DNA of 32,304 nt from Actinomyces ruminis (GCF_002154335.2 NZ_MTPX02000061.1:1-32304); one strand, 5' to 3'. Counted from the first letter of the stretch, positions 20,434 through 29,943 are shown. Program-made: numbers and translations. The notes: a model not told the origin generated them from the sequence alone.

Positions 20434-21080
20434 GTGAAGCTTCTGCTAGTCCGCCACGGTCGCACTATTGCCAACGTCGCCGGTGCTTGGACACCGCCTT
20501 CCCCGGCAACTCCCTGGACGCCGTCGGGATGGAACAGGCCTCGCTGCTGCCGGGTCGCCTGGCGTCCAGCGGAGACCTGGACGCAATCTCCTCGCTGTGG
20601 GTGTCCCCGATCCAGCGGGCCCGCGAGACGATCGCCCCCATTGAGCAGGCCACCGGCCTGGCCGCCCGCATCCGCCCCGGTCTGCGCGAGGTGTTGGCCG
20701 GCGACATCGAGATGAACACCGACCTCCGCTCGGTGGCCTGCTACACCGACACCACCCGCTCCTGGATGGTGGGGCGCACGGCGGCCCGCATCCCCGGCAG
20801 CCCGGAGGACGGGGCAGATACCTTCGCCCGTTTCAACGCCGTCGTGGAGGAGATCTACAACTCCACCCGCACCGGCGGTACCGCGCTGCTGGTGGCCCAC
20901 GGCACCGTCCTGCGCCTGTGGACGGCGCTGGCCGCGGCCGTCGGCGGGGGAGTGGACCCCGCGTGGATTGCGGACCACCCGATGCGCAACACGGCGGTCA
21001 GCGTGGTCGAGGGTGACCCCAATGGTTGGCGGCTGGTCGACTGGGACGAGGGCACCTGGCGGGCCGACGCCGTCGGCTGA
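20434..21080 (+). CDS. histidine phosphatase superfamily protein, frameshifted near the N-terminus
   Basis: The N-terminus MKLLLVRHGRTIANVAGA carries the catalytic RHG motif. The next frame then takes over with LDTAFPGNSLDAVGMEQA, and continues through SSLWVSPIQRARETIAPIEQ to LLVAHGTVLRLW with the second catalytic histidine and a C-terminal DPNGWRLVDWDEGTW. One missing T in CTTGG at 20486-20489 explains the break; repaired length is about 215. The substrate is unknown. It is a different subgroup from the phosphatase at 12610. It starts 47 bp after glnE in the same direction and converges on the ABC transporter operon, with a 59-bp gap holding no clear terminator. Confidence 0.88.
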
Positions 21081-21139
21081 GCCGAAAAGAGCGCCCCGGA
21101 GCGATGCGGAGCACGTGCCTCCCGATGCCGGCGCGCCGT

Positions 21140-21958
21140 TTACAGCACGGATGCGAGGAAGGCCTTGGTGCGTTCCTGGGTGGGGTGGTCGAGCACGTCG
21201 ATGGGGTTGCCGGACTCGCACACGATTCCGCCGTCCATGAAGACCAGCTGATCGCCGACCTCCCGGGCGAAGCCCATCTCATGGGTAACCACCACCATGG
21301 TCATGCCGTCCGCAGCCAGATCCTTCATCACCTGGAGGACCTCTCCCACCAGCTCGGGGTCCAGGGCGGAGGTGGGCTCGTCGAAGAGCATCAGTTCCGG
21401 GTCCATGGCCAGTGCGCGGGCAATTGCCACCCGCTGCTGCTGCCCGCCGGACAGCTGCGAGGGGTAATGGTCCAGCCGGTCACCCAATCCCACCCGCTCC
21501 AGCAGCTGAACGCCGCGCGCGCGGGCCTGGACAGCGGGCAGGTGGCGCACGTGGAGGGGCGCCTCAATGACATTGCCCAGCGCAGTCATGTGGGGGAACA
21601 GGTTGAAGCGCTGAAAGACCATGCCGATCTTGGAGCGCTGCGCGGCTCGCTGCCTGTCCGTCAGGGCGTGCAACTGCACGGTGCCGTCGGGGCGCTGCTC
21701 TTCCCGCATGCCGATGAGTTCTCCGTCCACCCACACGCGGCCGGCGTCGATGGTCTCGAGCTCGTTGATGCAGCGCAGCAGCGTGGACTTGCCGGAGCCG
21801 GAGGGGCCCACCAGCACGGTCACCGAACCGGGCGCGACGGTCAGGTCGATGCCCTTGAGCACGTGCAGCTCACCGAAGAACTTGTGCAGTCCGGCGATAC
21901 GGACCTTGGGCGTGCCCACCGGGGCGGTCTGTGCGGAAGCCGAGTTCGAGGTGCTCAT
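21140..21958 (-). CDS. polar amino-acid ABC transporter, ATP-binding protein (GlnQ-like)
   Basis: This ATPase drives uptake of a polar amino acid. It has 272 residues from the ATG at 21958, whose ATGA overlaps the stop of the permease gene and shows translational coupling. Motifs are the Walker [11 protein letters not shown], the Q-loop in [13 protein letters not shown], the signature [15 protein letters not shown], Walker [14 protein letters not shown], and the H-loop [10 protein letters not shown]. The sequence belongs to the GlnQ/HisP group. It is the last gene of a binding protein-permease-ATPase operon placed between glnE and glnA, which makes glutamine or glutamate the most plausible substrate. 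Substrate specificity is inference. Confidence 0.93.
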   Translation of the reverse strand: MSTSNSASAQTAPVGTPKVRIAGLHKFFGELHVLKGIDLTVAPGSVTVLVGPSGSGKSTLLRCINELETIDAGRVWVDGELIGMREEQRPDGTVQLHALTDRQRAAQRSKIGMVFQRFNLFPHMTALGNVIEAPLHVRHLPAVQARARGVQLLERVGLGDRLDHYPSQLSGGQQQRVAIARALAMDPELMLFDEPTSALDPELVGEVLQVMKDLAADGMTMVVVTHEMGFAREVGDQLVFMDGGIVCESGNPIDVLDHPTQERTKAFLASVL

Positions 21959-22959
21959 GGGGTGACCTCCAGGAAGGGGGAGTCCTTGGTGGTGTGGGAA
22001 TCGAGGATCGCCTGTTGGCGGGCGGACATGCCCCGCAGTCCACGGGACTTGGTGGAGCCGTCGAAACCGCGGCCGTAGTAGCGCTCGATGAAGTGCTGCC
22101 CCACCATCAGGATCGAGGTGATGATGATGTACCACAGGGCCGCCACAATCAGCAGCGGGATGGTCTGGTAGGTGTAGGAGGCATAGGAGTTGGTGACGAA
22201 GGTTAGGTCCAGGGTGAAGGGGACGGCCAGCACCAGCGAGGTGGTCTTGAGCATGGAGATCGTCTCATTGCCGGTGGGTGGCACGATCACCCGCATGGCC
22301 TGCGGCAGGACGATGCGGCGCAGGATCTGCCCCTTGCTCATGCCCAGGGCACCGGCCGCCTCGGTCTGCCCGGGGTCCACGCTGGCCAGGCCGGAGCGGA
22401 CGATCTCGGACAGGTAGGCGCCCTCGTTAATGCCCAGTCCCAGGACGGCGGCCACGAAGGGGGTGAACACGGCGGTGGTGCGGAAGGTGAGCAGCTCCGG
22501 CCCGAAGGGAATGCCCAGGCTCAGGTACTCATAAAGTGCCGAAAGCGCGCCCCAGAACACCAGCTGGGTGTAGATCGGGGTGCCGCGGAAGAACCACAGG
22601 TACGCCAGTGACACCCCGCGCAGCACCGGGTTGGATGACTGCCGCATCACTGCGGTCGTCACCGCCAGCACGATGCCGATCAGCATGGCCAGGAAGGTCA
22701 GCAGGAGGGTCCAGCCGACCGCGCGCACCACGTGCACCTCGCGGAAGAAGAACCACACGGTGCTCCAGTGGAACTTCTCATTGGTCAGCAGCGCGTGAAC
22801 GAGCATGGCGCCGAGGACGGCGACGACGGTGGCGCTGATCCAGGTGCCCGGGCGGGGCACCGGCTTGACCCGGTTCAGTTGCACCGGTTGGTCGGCGCCG
22901 GAGGCAGCCGTTGCAGAAGCGGGTTGGGAGGGCTGGGGAGGTCGCATGGTGGTGATCAC
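21955..22959 (-). CDS. polar amino-acid ABC transporter, permease
   Basis: A 334-residue membrane protein of the HisM/GltK family. A roughly 40-residue Pro/Ala-rich cytoplasmic N-terminus is followed by about six membrane helices, for example [20 protein letters not shown] and [20 protein letters not shown]. The cytoplasmic EAA loop [20 protein letters not shown] contacts the ATPase. [13 protein letters not shown] is a family hallmark. The GTG start at 22959 overlaps the stop of the binding-protein gene (GTGA); an internal ATG at 22947 is the alternative. A single permease gene implies a homodimeric membrane domain. The C-terminal extension after ERYYGRGFD is common in actinobacteria. Confidence 0.93.
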   Translation of the reverse strand: MITTMRPPQPSQPASATAASGADQPVQLNRVKPVPRPGTWISATVVAVLGAMLVHALLTNEKFHWSTVWFFFREVHVVRAVGWTLLLTFLAMLIGIVLAVTTAVMRQSSNPVLRGVSLAYLWFFRGTPIYTQLVFWGALSALYEYLSLGIPFGPELLTFRTTAVFTPFVAAVLGLGINEGAYLSEIVRSGLASVDPGQTEAAGALGMSKGQILRRIVLPQAMRVIVPPTGNETISMLKTTSLVLAVPFTLDLTFVTNSYASYTYQTIPLLIVAALWYIIITSILMVGQHFIERYYGRGFDGSTKSRGLRGMSARQQAILDSHTTKDSPFLEVTP

Positions 22960-23903
22960 TGCTCCACGTTCGGGTTCAGCTCGGCGGTTGTGAGTGCGGC
23001 GTCCTCAATGCCCCACGCATCCAGGATCTCCTCCCAGATGCCCTCATCCATGAGGTACTGGACGGCCGCCTGGATGGCGGCGTTCAGCTGAGGATCGTCC
23101 TTGGTCAACACGATGGCCTGGGGCAGTGCCTCCTCGATCTCGCCGACGGTCTCCACGCCCCCGTCGGTCAGCTCGACGGCGTAACCGGCCACGGTCGAGT
23201 CGGAGTAGACGGCGTCGATCACGTGCCCCATCAGGCCGGTGGTGGCCTCGGACTGGGTGGAGTAGGAGCGCACCGAGATGGCCGGCAGTCCCGCTGCGGT
23301 GCAGGCGGCGGAGTCGGCGTTCATGGTCTCCTCCTGGGCGGTGCCGGTCTGCACGCCAATGGTCAGCCCGCACAGGTTTAGATGATCTGAGGGGTCTACC
23401 CCCTCCGGGTTGCCGGCCACCACGTTGAAGCGAGATCCCACGTTGATGTAGGCGATCATGTCCATGGCCGACTCGCGCTCGGCGGTCACGGTGAAGGAGG
23501 AAATACCGGCGTCGTACTTGGCGCCTACGGCGGCGATGATGGAGTCGAACTCGGCGGTGTGCGTGGTGGAGTCTACGCCCAGTACGGCGGCGATGGCCTT
23601 GGTCAGGTCGACGTCGTAACCGATGGCGGTGCCGTCGGTGTCCAGGAACTCCGCGGGTGCGTAGTCGGTGGAGGCGGCCACGTCGAGCACGCCGTCGGCC
23701 AGGGCGCCTTCGGGGAGCATGTCGATGATGTCCTGCTGCGCCTGAATACCGGAGGTGTCGTAGCCGGTGAAGGCGGCGGTGTCGCCCTCCTGGGTGGCCT
23801 TCCAGTCGGCGGCGTTCGTGCAGGCCGTGAGCGCCGCCGTCGCCGACAGAGCCAGGCACAGCCCGGCGGCGACGCGCGCGCTCAAGGTGCGGGCGGATCT
23901 CAT
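22956..23903 (-). CDS. amino-acid ABC transporter substrate-binding lipoprotein (family 3)
   Basis: A 315-residue secreted lipoprotein. The signal peptide is MRSARTLSARVAAGLCLALS with a lipobox LTAC, so Cys28 should be lipidated and anchor the protein outside the membrane. The mature part follows the family 3 pattern: VLDVAASTDYAPAEFLDTDG, IGYDVDLTKAIAAVLG, a substrate-loop region DAGISSFTVTAERE, and LCGLTIGVQTGTAQEE. It ends with DPQLNAAIQAAVQYLMDEG. AAGGAG lies four bases before the ATG. It is the first gene of the three-gene operon, 97 bp downstream of glnA. The ligand is likely glutamine, glutamate or another polar amino acid; the sequence does not decide. Confidence 0.93.
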   Translation of the reverse strand: MRSARTLSARVAAGLCLALSATAALTACTNAADWKATQEGDTAAFTGYDTSGIQAQQDIIDMLPEGALADGVLDVAASTDYAPAEFLDTDGTAIGYDVDLTKAIAAVLGVDSTTHTAEFDSIIAAVGAKYDAGISSFTVTAERESAMDMIAYINVGSRFNVVAGNPEGVDPSDHLNLCGLTIGVQTGTAQEETMNADSAACTAAGLPAISVRSYSTQSEATTGLMGHVIDAVYSDSTVAGYAVELTDGGVETVGEIEEALPQAIVLTKDDPQLNAAIQAAVQYLMDEGIWEEILDAWGIEDAALTTAELNPNVEQ

Positions 23904-23913
23904 GCGGCTCCTT

Positions 23914-23929
23914 CGTAATCGGGATTACG
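23914..23929 (-). promoter_or_regulatory. palindrome abutting the ribosome-binding site of the transporter operon
   Basis: CGTAATC-GG-GATTACG is a perfect 7-bp inverted repeat immediately 5' of the AAGGAG of the binding-protein gene. As DNA it looks like an operator. As RNA it could form a 6-bp stem with a tetraloop that would affect ribosome access. No regulator is identified. Confidence 0.5.
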
Positions 23930-23954
23930 GCCGCCGCCAGGATATCCACATCAG

Positions 23955-23960
23955 AGCATA
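23955..23960 (-). promoter_or_regulatory. possible -10 box (TATGCT) of the transporter operon
   Basis: TATGCT on the minus strand lies 52 bp before the binding-protein ATG in a locally AT-rich spot between glnA and the operon. It would give a leader of about 45 nt that contains the palindrome at 23914-23929. The -35 is not clear. Confidence 0.35.
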
Positions 23961-24000
23961 GATATGCAAACCGTGAGCGTGCTCGGGCGGGAGAGGCCGC

Positions 24001-25425
24001 TCACAGGTCGTAGTAGAGCTCGAACTCATACGGGTGCGGCCGCTGCCGCATGGGCGCGATCTCGTTGGTGCGCTTGTAGTCCACCCAGGTCTCGATCAGA
24101 TCGGGGGTGAATACGTCGCCCTCGGTCAGGTAGTCGTGGTCGGCCTCGAGCGCCGCCAGAGCGTCGTCCAGGGTGGCCGGCAGCTTCTCGATGTCGTGGT
24201 AGTCCTCGGGCTCCAGCTCGTACAGATCCTTGTCGACGGGCTCGCGCGGCTCGATCCGGTTGCGGATGCCATCGATGCCGGCCATCAGCGTGGCCGCGAA
24301 GGCCAGGTAGGGGTTCGCCGACGGGTCGGGCACGCGGTACTCGATGCGCTTGGCCTTGGGGGAGGATCCGGTCACCGGGATGCGGATGCAGGCCGAGCGG
24401 TTGCGCGCCGAGTACACCAGGTTCACCGGCGCCTCGAAACCGGGCACCAGCCGGTGGAAGGAGTTGACCGATGGGTTGGTGAAGGCCAACAGGCTGGGAG
24501 CGTGGCGCAGGATGCCGCCGATGTACCAGCGGGCCAGGTCCGAGAGCTGCCCGTAGCCGCGCTCGTCGAAGAACAGCGGCTTGCCGTCCTTCCACAGGGA
24601 GTGGTGGGTGTGCATGCCCGAGCCATTGTCGCCGAAGATCGGCTTGGGCATGAAGGTGGCGGTCTTGCCGTTGCGCCAGGCCTCGTTCTTGACGATGTAC
24701 TTGAACTTCATCATGTCGTCGCCCGCCGCCAGCAGCGAAGCGAAGCGGTAGTTGATCTCCTGTTGTCCGGCGGTGCCGACCTCGTGGTGGGCGCGCTCGA
24801 TATCAAGGCCGGACTCGATGCAGGTGCGCACGATGCGGTCACGCAGGTCGGCCATCTGGTCGTTGGGGGACACGGGGAAGTAGCCGCCCTTGAAGGCGGT
24901 TTTGTAGCCCTTGTTGCCGCCCGGTTCATCGCGGCCGGTGTTCCAGGCGGCCTCGGCGGAGTCGATCAGGTAGCGGGTGGATGCCGGAGTGGTCTCGTAC
25001 TGGATGGAGTCGAACAGGTAGAACTCGGCCTCGGCACCGATGTAGCAGGTATCGGCGATGCCGGTGGAACGCAGGTAGTCCTCCGCCTTGGCGGCGATCG
25101 AGCGGGGGTCCCGGGAGTAGACCTCATCGGTGAAGGGGTCCACGATCGAGAAGTTGATCACCAGCGTGCGCTGCTCGCGGAAGGGGTCCAGGAAAGCGGT
25201 GGTGACGTCGGGGATGAGCTTCATGTCCGACTCGTGGATGGCGGTGAAGCCGCGAATGGAAGAACCGTCGAACATGAGCCCCTCGGTGAGCGCCTCATCC
25301 TTGAAGGCGGCCACCGGAATGGTGAAGTGCTGCATCACGCCGGGGAGGTCGCAGAAGCGCACGTCAACCAGCTGTACGTCCTCCTTCTCGATATAGGCCA
25401 GCGCTTCCGCAGCATCACTGAACAT
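24001..25425 (-). CDS. glnA: glutamine synthetase, type I beta (main GS)
   Basis: This enzyme forms glutamine from glutamate, ammonia and ATP as a dodecamer. The 474-residue length is typical of GSI-beta. Landmarks are [11 protein letters not shown] near 50-60, the metal-site segments [13 protein letters not shown] at 128-140 and [16 protein letters not shown] at 213-228, [17 protein letters not shown] at 258-274, [13 protein letters not shown] near 321, and [17 protein letters not shown]. The adenylylation site is Tyr402 in KDLYELEPE, which the GlnE encoded nearby is expected to modify. GGAGGG at 25431-25436 supports the ATG. The frame is intact. It is followed by the amino-acid transporter operon in the same direction. 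Confidence 0.97.
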   Translation of the reverse strand: MFSDAAEALAYIEKEDVQLVDVRFCDLPGVMQHFTIPVAAFKDEALTEGLMFDGSSIRGFTAIHESDMKLIPDVTTAFLDPFREQRTLVINFSIVDPFTDEVYSRDPRSIAAKAEDYLRSTGIADTCYIGAEAEFYLFDSIQYETTPASTRYLIDSAEAAWNTGRDEPGGNKGYKTAFKGGYFPVSPNDQMADLRDRIVRTCIESGLDIERAHHEVGTAGQQEINYRFASLLAAGDDMMKFKYIVKNEAWRNGKTATFMPKPIFGDNGSGMHTHHSLWKDGKPLFFDERGYGQLSDLARWYIGGILRHAPSLLAFTNPSVNSFHRLVPGFEAPVNLVYSARNRSACIRIPVTGSSPKAKRIEYRVPDPSANPYLAFAATLMAGIDGIRNRIEPREPVDKDLYELEPEDYHDIEKLPATLDDALAALEADHDYLTEGDVFTPDLIETWVDYKRTNEIAPMRQRPHPYEFELYYDL

Positions 25426-25503
25426 GTGGTCCCTCCATCAGGGGTGTGTGTTGTTGGCCCGCAAGTGACCGGGCATGCGTATGCAGGCTAGGTGGACGCG
25501 GTG

Positions 25504-25543
25504 TCGCGGCGGTGCCGCGAATATGTCCGCCGTGTTTCGGCGG
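25504..25543. terminator. two adjacent hairpins between the DUF4191 gene and glnA
   Basis: TCGCGGC-GGT-GCCGCGA (25504-25520) and CCGCCG-TGTTT-CGGCGG (25527-25543) are both perfect stems. They sit midway in the 168-bp gap between two minus-strand genes. They may end the DUF4191 transcript or form a leader structure of glnA. Confidence 0.45.
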
Positions 25544-25593
25544 CGTGACCGGGACGGCTACGCATGTGTGGATCGGCGGTCCCGGGCGCCGGC

Positions 25594-26316
25594 TCAGCGG
25601 CCGCGGATGGCGCGGCGGTCGGGACGAATGTTGTTCGGGTCCAGATACTTCGGGATCGGCATGCCCTTAGAGGACAGAGACGACAGACGCTTGGACACCC
25701 GCTCGATTTCGGTGTTGGTCAGTTTGGTGGGCTTGGTGGGCAGACGCCGTAGTTCGCGCTCGAGGTGGATCAGGCGGGTCTGTCCCTCCGCAGTGCCCAC
25801 GCTGATCACGTGCACCGGAACCGTGGACAGGATGCGCCGCAGCACCTTCTTCTCCTCCTCAATCAGACGCTGGGTACGGCCCGGCGCGCCCTCGGCCACC
25901 AGCACGATGCCCGGGCGGCCCACCAGGCGCCACACGAAGTCCTGGCCCTTGGGGCTGAAGGCGACCGGATCGGACTCCACGTACCAGCCGCGACCCGCCT
26001 GATCGAGTACGGCCTTGACCGCGCCGGGGCGGCCTTCGATCTGCATGTAGGAGGCGCGGCGGGTGGCCAGTGATAGAACCACCATGTCTGCCATGAGCGC
26101 CAGAAGCACCCCCATCAGCAGCCAGTACCACAGCGCCTGGCTGGTGACGGTGGACAGCACCACCGCAAGTGCCAACAGGGCAACCAGGATGCCGAGCAGG
26201 ACCCAGCCGATCCACGGGAAACTGCGCCGCGAGATCGTGTAGGAGTCTTTAACGTTCTGGGCGACCTGGGCGAGGCGCCGCTTCTTCTTCGGCTGGGCGC
26301 TCTGGGCTGTGCTCAC
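25594..26316 (-). CDS. DUF4191 membrane protein
   Basis: A 240-residue protein of the actinobacterial DUF4191 family (Rv2219 from memory), function unknown. A basic N-terminus (KKKRRLAQVAQNVKDSYTIS) precedes two closely spaced membrane helices at about 35-56 and 62-82. The cytoplasmic part follows, with VEGRPGAV-like and RPGIVLVAEGAPGRTQRLI segments and a basic C-terminus. The GTG start at 26316 is set by the TANNNT-N6 promoter; the same six bases (GGGAGC) could also serve weakly as a ribosome site. It sits between lipA and glnA, as in mycobacteria, and reads in the same direction as lipA after 36 bp. Confidence 0.88.
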   Translation of the reverse strand: MSTAQSAQPKKKRRLAQVAQNVKDSYTISRRSFPWIGWVLLGILVALLALAVVLSTVTSQALWYWLLMGVLLALMADMVVLSLATRRASYMQIEGRPGAVKAVLDQAGRGWYVESDPVAFSPKGQDFVWRLVGRPGIVLVAEGAPGRTQRLIEEEKKVLRRILSTVPVHVISVGTAEGQTRLIHLERELRRLPTKPTKLTNTEIERVSKRLSSLSSKGMPIPKYLDPNNIRPDRRAIRGR

Positions 26317-26322
26317 GCTCCC

Positions 26323-26328
26323 ACCTTA
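26323..26328 (-). promoter_or_regulatory. -10 box (TAAGGT) for the DUF4191 gene
   Basis: TAAGGT, then GGGAGC, then GTG at 26316 on the minus strand. The spacing matches the other leaderless genes, although it lies only a short distance after the lipA stop, so read-through from lipA is also likely. Confidence 0.5.
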
Positions 26329-26352
26329 GCCGACGACGGCGGGCGCCGTCCC

Positions 26353-27431
26353 TCAGGAGGCAACCCGGCCCGCCGGACTCAGCGTTGCACGGTCGGCCGC
26401 GGAACCGTCGGCGGGCCCGGTCGCGCCGGCGGTGAGCAGCGCGGAGGCCTCCTGGCGGGCCGTGCTCGGCTCGGCCAGGTCACGCATGTTTGCGGGGATT
26501 GCCCGGCCGGTGGCGCGCATCGCCCGGGCCCACAGCAGTCCCGAGCGATAGGAAGAACGCACCAGGGGACCACTCATGACCGCACCGATACCCAGGTCCT
26601 CCGCGAGCGTGGCCAGTTCGAGGAACTCCTGCGGCTTAACCCACCGGTCGACCGGGTGGTGCAGCTTGGACGGGCGCAGATACTGGGTGAGGGTGAGGAT
26701 GTTGACGCCGACCGAAACCAGGTCCGCGATCGCTTGCTCGACCTCCTGACGGGTCTCGCCCATGCCCAGGATCAGGTTCGACTTGGTCAACAGTCCGGCT
26801 TGCGATGCGCGTGCGAGCACATCCAGGCTGCCGCCGTAGGAGAAGGCGGGGCGGATCCGCTTGAAGATGCGAGGCACTGTCTCCAGGTTGTGGGCGAACA
26901 CCTCCGGGCGGGAGGAGAAGACTCCTGCAGTGACTCCTCCCGGCCCTTGAAATCGGGCACCAACAGCTCGACGCCGCATCCGGGCACCTGCGCGTGCACC
27001 TGGCGGGCGGTCTCCGCGTACAGCCAGGCACCGCCGTCGGGCAGGTCGTCGCGGCTGACCCCGGTGACGGTGGCGTAGCGCAGGCGCATCTCTTTGACCG
27101 ATGCGGCCACTCGGGCCGGCTCGTCGGGGTCGTATTCGGTGGGCCGGCCGGTGGCGATGTCGCAGAAGTCGCAACGGCGGGTACAAATGCTTCCGGCCAC
27201 GAGGAAGGAGGCCTCGCGGTCGTTCCAGCACTCGTAGACGTTGGGGCAGTTGGCTTCAGCGCAGACCGTGTGCAGGTCGTGACGGCGCACCAGGTCGCGC
27301 ACGTCTTGGTAGGTGTCGGTCACCACGGCGCGGGTGCGCAGCCAGCCGGGCTTGCGCTCGATCGGTGTCTTGGCGTTGTGGGCCTCCACGCGCAGTAGGC
27401 GGCGGCCTTCAGGGGCGACGGCGTCGGGCAC
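26353..27431 (-). CDS. lipA: lipoyl synthase, frameshifted in the middle
   Basis: LipA is a radical-SAM enzyme that inserts two sulfurs into protein-bound octanoyl groups to make lipoate for the E2 subunits. The auxiliary-cluster motif is [12 protein letters not shown], and the radical-SAM motif is CTRRCDFC. The C-terminal serine ligand region is VRSSYRSG. The N-terminal part ends at [12 protein letters not shown]; the rest, from [20 protein letters not shown], is in the next frame. One missing base in CAGGAG near 26924-26927 explains it; repaired length is about 359. The GTG start at 27431 follows GGGAGGAG at 27437-27444. It is divergent from lipB, its functional partner, over a 143-bp gap. 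Confidence 0.95.
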
Positions 27432-27462
27432 TGAAACTCCTCCCGTAGGACCTTGGGCCTTT

Positions 27463-27468
27463 AGTCTA
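27463..27468 (-). promoter_or_regulatory. -10 box (TAGACT) of lipA
   Basis: TAGACT on the minus strand lies 31 bp before the lipA GTG and would give a leader of about 25 nt that includes GGGAGGAG. The -35 is not clear. lipA is thus leadered while the divergent lipB appears leaderless. Confidence 0.45.
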
Positions 27469-27562
27469 GGCGGTCGGCCGGGCTGCCAGCCACGTCCGCC
27501 ACCTGCCCGCCATTCCTGCGTCGCGACCGCCACGGGGGATACGCCGCCGCGCGTGTCTCATC

Positions 27563-27568
27563 TAGGCT
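27563..27568 (+). promoter_or_regulatory. -10 box (TAGGCT) for leaderless lipB
   Basis: TAGGCT, then GATCGG, then GTG at 27575. No Shine-Dalgarno site is seen. Confidence 0.6.
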
Positions 27569-27574
27569 GATCGG

Positions 27575-28269
27575 GTGCACGGTTTGGAACGCATCGACGT
27601 CGGACTGGGGACCCGGCTGGTGCCTTTTGATGAGGGCCTGGCGCTTCAGCGTGCCGTGCATGCCGAGGTCGCCGCCGGCCGGCGCCCCGCGGCCGTGCTC
27701 CTGCTCGAGCATGAGAGCGTCTACACCGTGGGACGCCGTACGCACTCATGGGAGCGCCCCGCGGGTCCGCTGGCCGGGCCCGAGCACGTGCCGGTGGTCG
27801 ACGTCGACCGCGGGGGGAAGGTGACTTGGCACGGCCCCGGTCAGTTGACCGTCTACCCGATCATCCGCCTGGCCGAGCCGATCGACGTGATCAAGTATGT
27901 GCGCGCCCTGGAAGCGGCGGTGATGGAGGTGTGCGCCGACTATGGCGTGAACACCATGCGCGTGCCGGGCCGCTCGGGGGTGTGGGTACCGCCGGGCGCC
28001 GGGTCGACAGGTGGCGAAACGCGAGAGCGCAAGGTCTGTGCCCTGGGAGTGCGGGTGGCACGAGGCACCACCATGCACGGGATCGGCCTGAACGTCGACC
28101 CCGACCTGGCGGCCTTTGACCTGGACCGGATCATTCCCTGCGGCATTACCGACGCGGGGTGACGTCGCTGACGGTGACCACCGGCACCCACTACGCGGCG
28201 GCCGAGCTGGCCGGCCCGGTCATGGCGGCGTTGGAGACCCACCTGACCCCACTCATGGTCGACGCTTAA
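27575..28269 (+). CDS. lipB: lipoyl(octanoyl) transferase, frameshifted near the C-terminus
   Basis: LipB moves octanoate from acyl carrier protein to the lipoyl domain of E2 subunits, the step before LipA. Motifs are [33 protein letters not shown], the catalytic lysine in [10 protein letters not shown] with [10 protein letters not shown], and the catalytic cysteine in [10 protein letters not shown]. The frame stops right after this, at 28160, but the neighbouring frame continues [20 protein letters not shown] to MVDA and a stop at 28267. One missing G in the GGGG run at 28156-28159 explains the break; repaired length is 231. It is divergent from lipA. Confidence 0.95.
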
Positions 28270-28375
28270 GGGTATCCGTTCGCCCGTGGGGCTGCGCGTC
28301 CGGTAGCCGCTCCTACCGGTCCGGGAGCGTCACTGGCATCGGTCTCGGCGGGTCGGGTGGAGCGGGTGTGACGGG

Positions 28376-28384
28376 TTATCCACA
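28376..28384 (+). other. single DnaA-box match (TTATCCACA)
   Basis: TTATCCACA equals the consensus DnaA 9-mer. It stands alone about 45 bp before the kinase-like gene. With only one copy and no AT-rich neighbour it is not an origin and may be chance. Confidence 0.25.
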
Positions 28385-28427
28385 GGCGACGCATTGCCCC
28401 TGGCGGTGCCGGGCCGGCCCGGCGAAC

Positions 28428-29943
28428 ATGGACGTCATGGGCACCAACCAGTACCGCAGCCGTAGGCGGAGCGAGCCGGCAGCGGACCCCGACGCACTCT
28501 CGCCGCAACTGCAGGACGCACTCATAGGGGCCGGCCTCGCCGTCGGCCCGCCCCTGGGCGCCGACGCACCGGGCCGCCTAGCGCCGCGTCGCGGCCTGGA
28601 CGCCGCCGGCCGCGACGTCGTCATCCACCTGCTGGAGCTGCCCGACGATGCCGCAGGGGCCCGCACGCTGCGTCGTCTGAACGAGCTGCGCGGGCTGGTC
28701 CACCCCGCCATCGCTGCCGTGCATGATGTCGTCTTCCTACCCGACGGGTACGCCGCGGTCACCGTCGACCTGATCGCGGGCGCCGACCTGGCGGTGCTGC
28801 TCGGCGCTCGTGGCGGCCTGACCCGCGTCGAGGCTGCGCGGGTGCTTGACGACGTCGGCGGCGCACTGGCACACCTGCACGCCCATGGCCTGGCGCACGG
28901 GGACGTCTCACCCGCCAACGTCATGGTCACCACCGACGGCGGGCTGGTGCTCATCGACCTGTTCGGCGGCATCCTCGAGTCCGGGACCGACCGTTGCGCC
29001 GCCCCCGAGCGGCGCAACGGCGGCCCGGCGACTCCGGCATCGGACGTATACGCGCTGGCGGCGCTGCTGCGCGAATGCGCCTCCGGCTCGGCGCTGCTGC
29101 GGTCCCGGCTTGAACGCATCCTGCGCGATGCCCTCGACGCGGACCCGAGTCGACGCCCGACCGCTCGTGCCCTGGCCGCCCGTGCCCCCGAACTGGGTCG
29201 GCCCGGCCGGCTGATCCTGCCCGAAGGCGCCCGCCTGGCCGCGGGCGCGGTCTGCGCGCCGCCGCCGCCCGCCCCACTCGTGTCGTCCCCACCCGTCGCA
29301 CCCTGCGTCGCCGCCCGGGACCGGGGCCGACGACGGAACCTGAACGTGGACACCGCCGAGGCAACCGGCCGCGCGTGGGGCGACGCCGGCTGGCTGCCGC
29401 ACTCGGCGGCCTGGCTGTGCTTGCGGTCGTCCTGGGGGCGAGCCTGGGGCTGCTTGGCGTCGGCCGGACCGCGCAGGTCGCCGTGCCCGGCACCGACGCG
29501 ACTGCGACCGTCGGCGCCACGGCCACGGCGTCTGCTCCGACGCTCTCAGCCGAAGAGAGCCTGTTGGAGGTGGTGGTGGACCTGACCGGGAGGCGCGACG
29601 CCGCCCTGAATGCGGGCGACGCCATCGCCCTGGCCGACACCACGGTGCCGCACTCGCCGGCGGCCAGCGCCGACGCGGCCGTGCTGGAGGCGCTGGGAGC
29701 GGCGGGGGAGCGCGTAGGCGGCCTGGACACCGCCGTGCTCAGTGTGACCGAGGTGGACGTGCCGGAGGACTGCGAACAGACCTGGACAGCGCCCGGGCGG
29801 TGCGCATCCGCCAATCCCAACCGCCGTCTACCCGTACCGGGGCGGACGGCACCGTGCGCACCGTGCCGGCGCAGAGCGCGCGCGAGGTGGTGCTGGTGCT
29901 GGTGCCCGACCCGTGGCGCGTGGCCGAGGTACGTGCCGCGTAG
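28428..29943 (+). CDS. Ser/Thr kinase-like membrane protein, probable pseudokinase, two frameshifts
   Basis: A kinase fold covers about residues 35-290. The catalytic-loop region reads HGLAHGDVSPANVMVT (HGD for HRD, with Asp and Asn kept), the metal site is LIDLFGG, and SDVYALAALL matches helix F. The VAIK lysine is missing: the segment is DVVIHLLELP, and no glycine loop is clear. Catalysis is therefore doubtful. A Pro-rich linker leads to one membrane helix at about 321-343 (LAAALGGLAVLAVVLGASLG) and a small outer domain ending in REVVLVLVPDPWRVAEVRAA. Breaks at GGGG 29377-29380 and near 29770 (GACTGC, one C short) are repaired by one base each, giving about 505 residues. The start is ATG 28428 or 28437; neither has a ribosome site. 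Confidence 0.75.
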
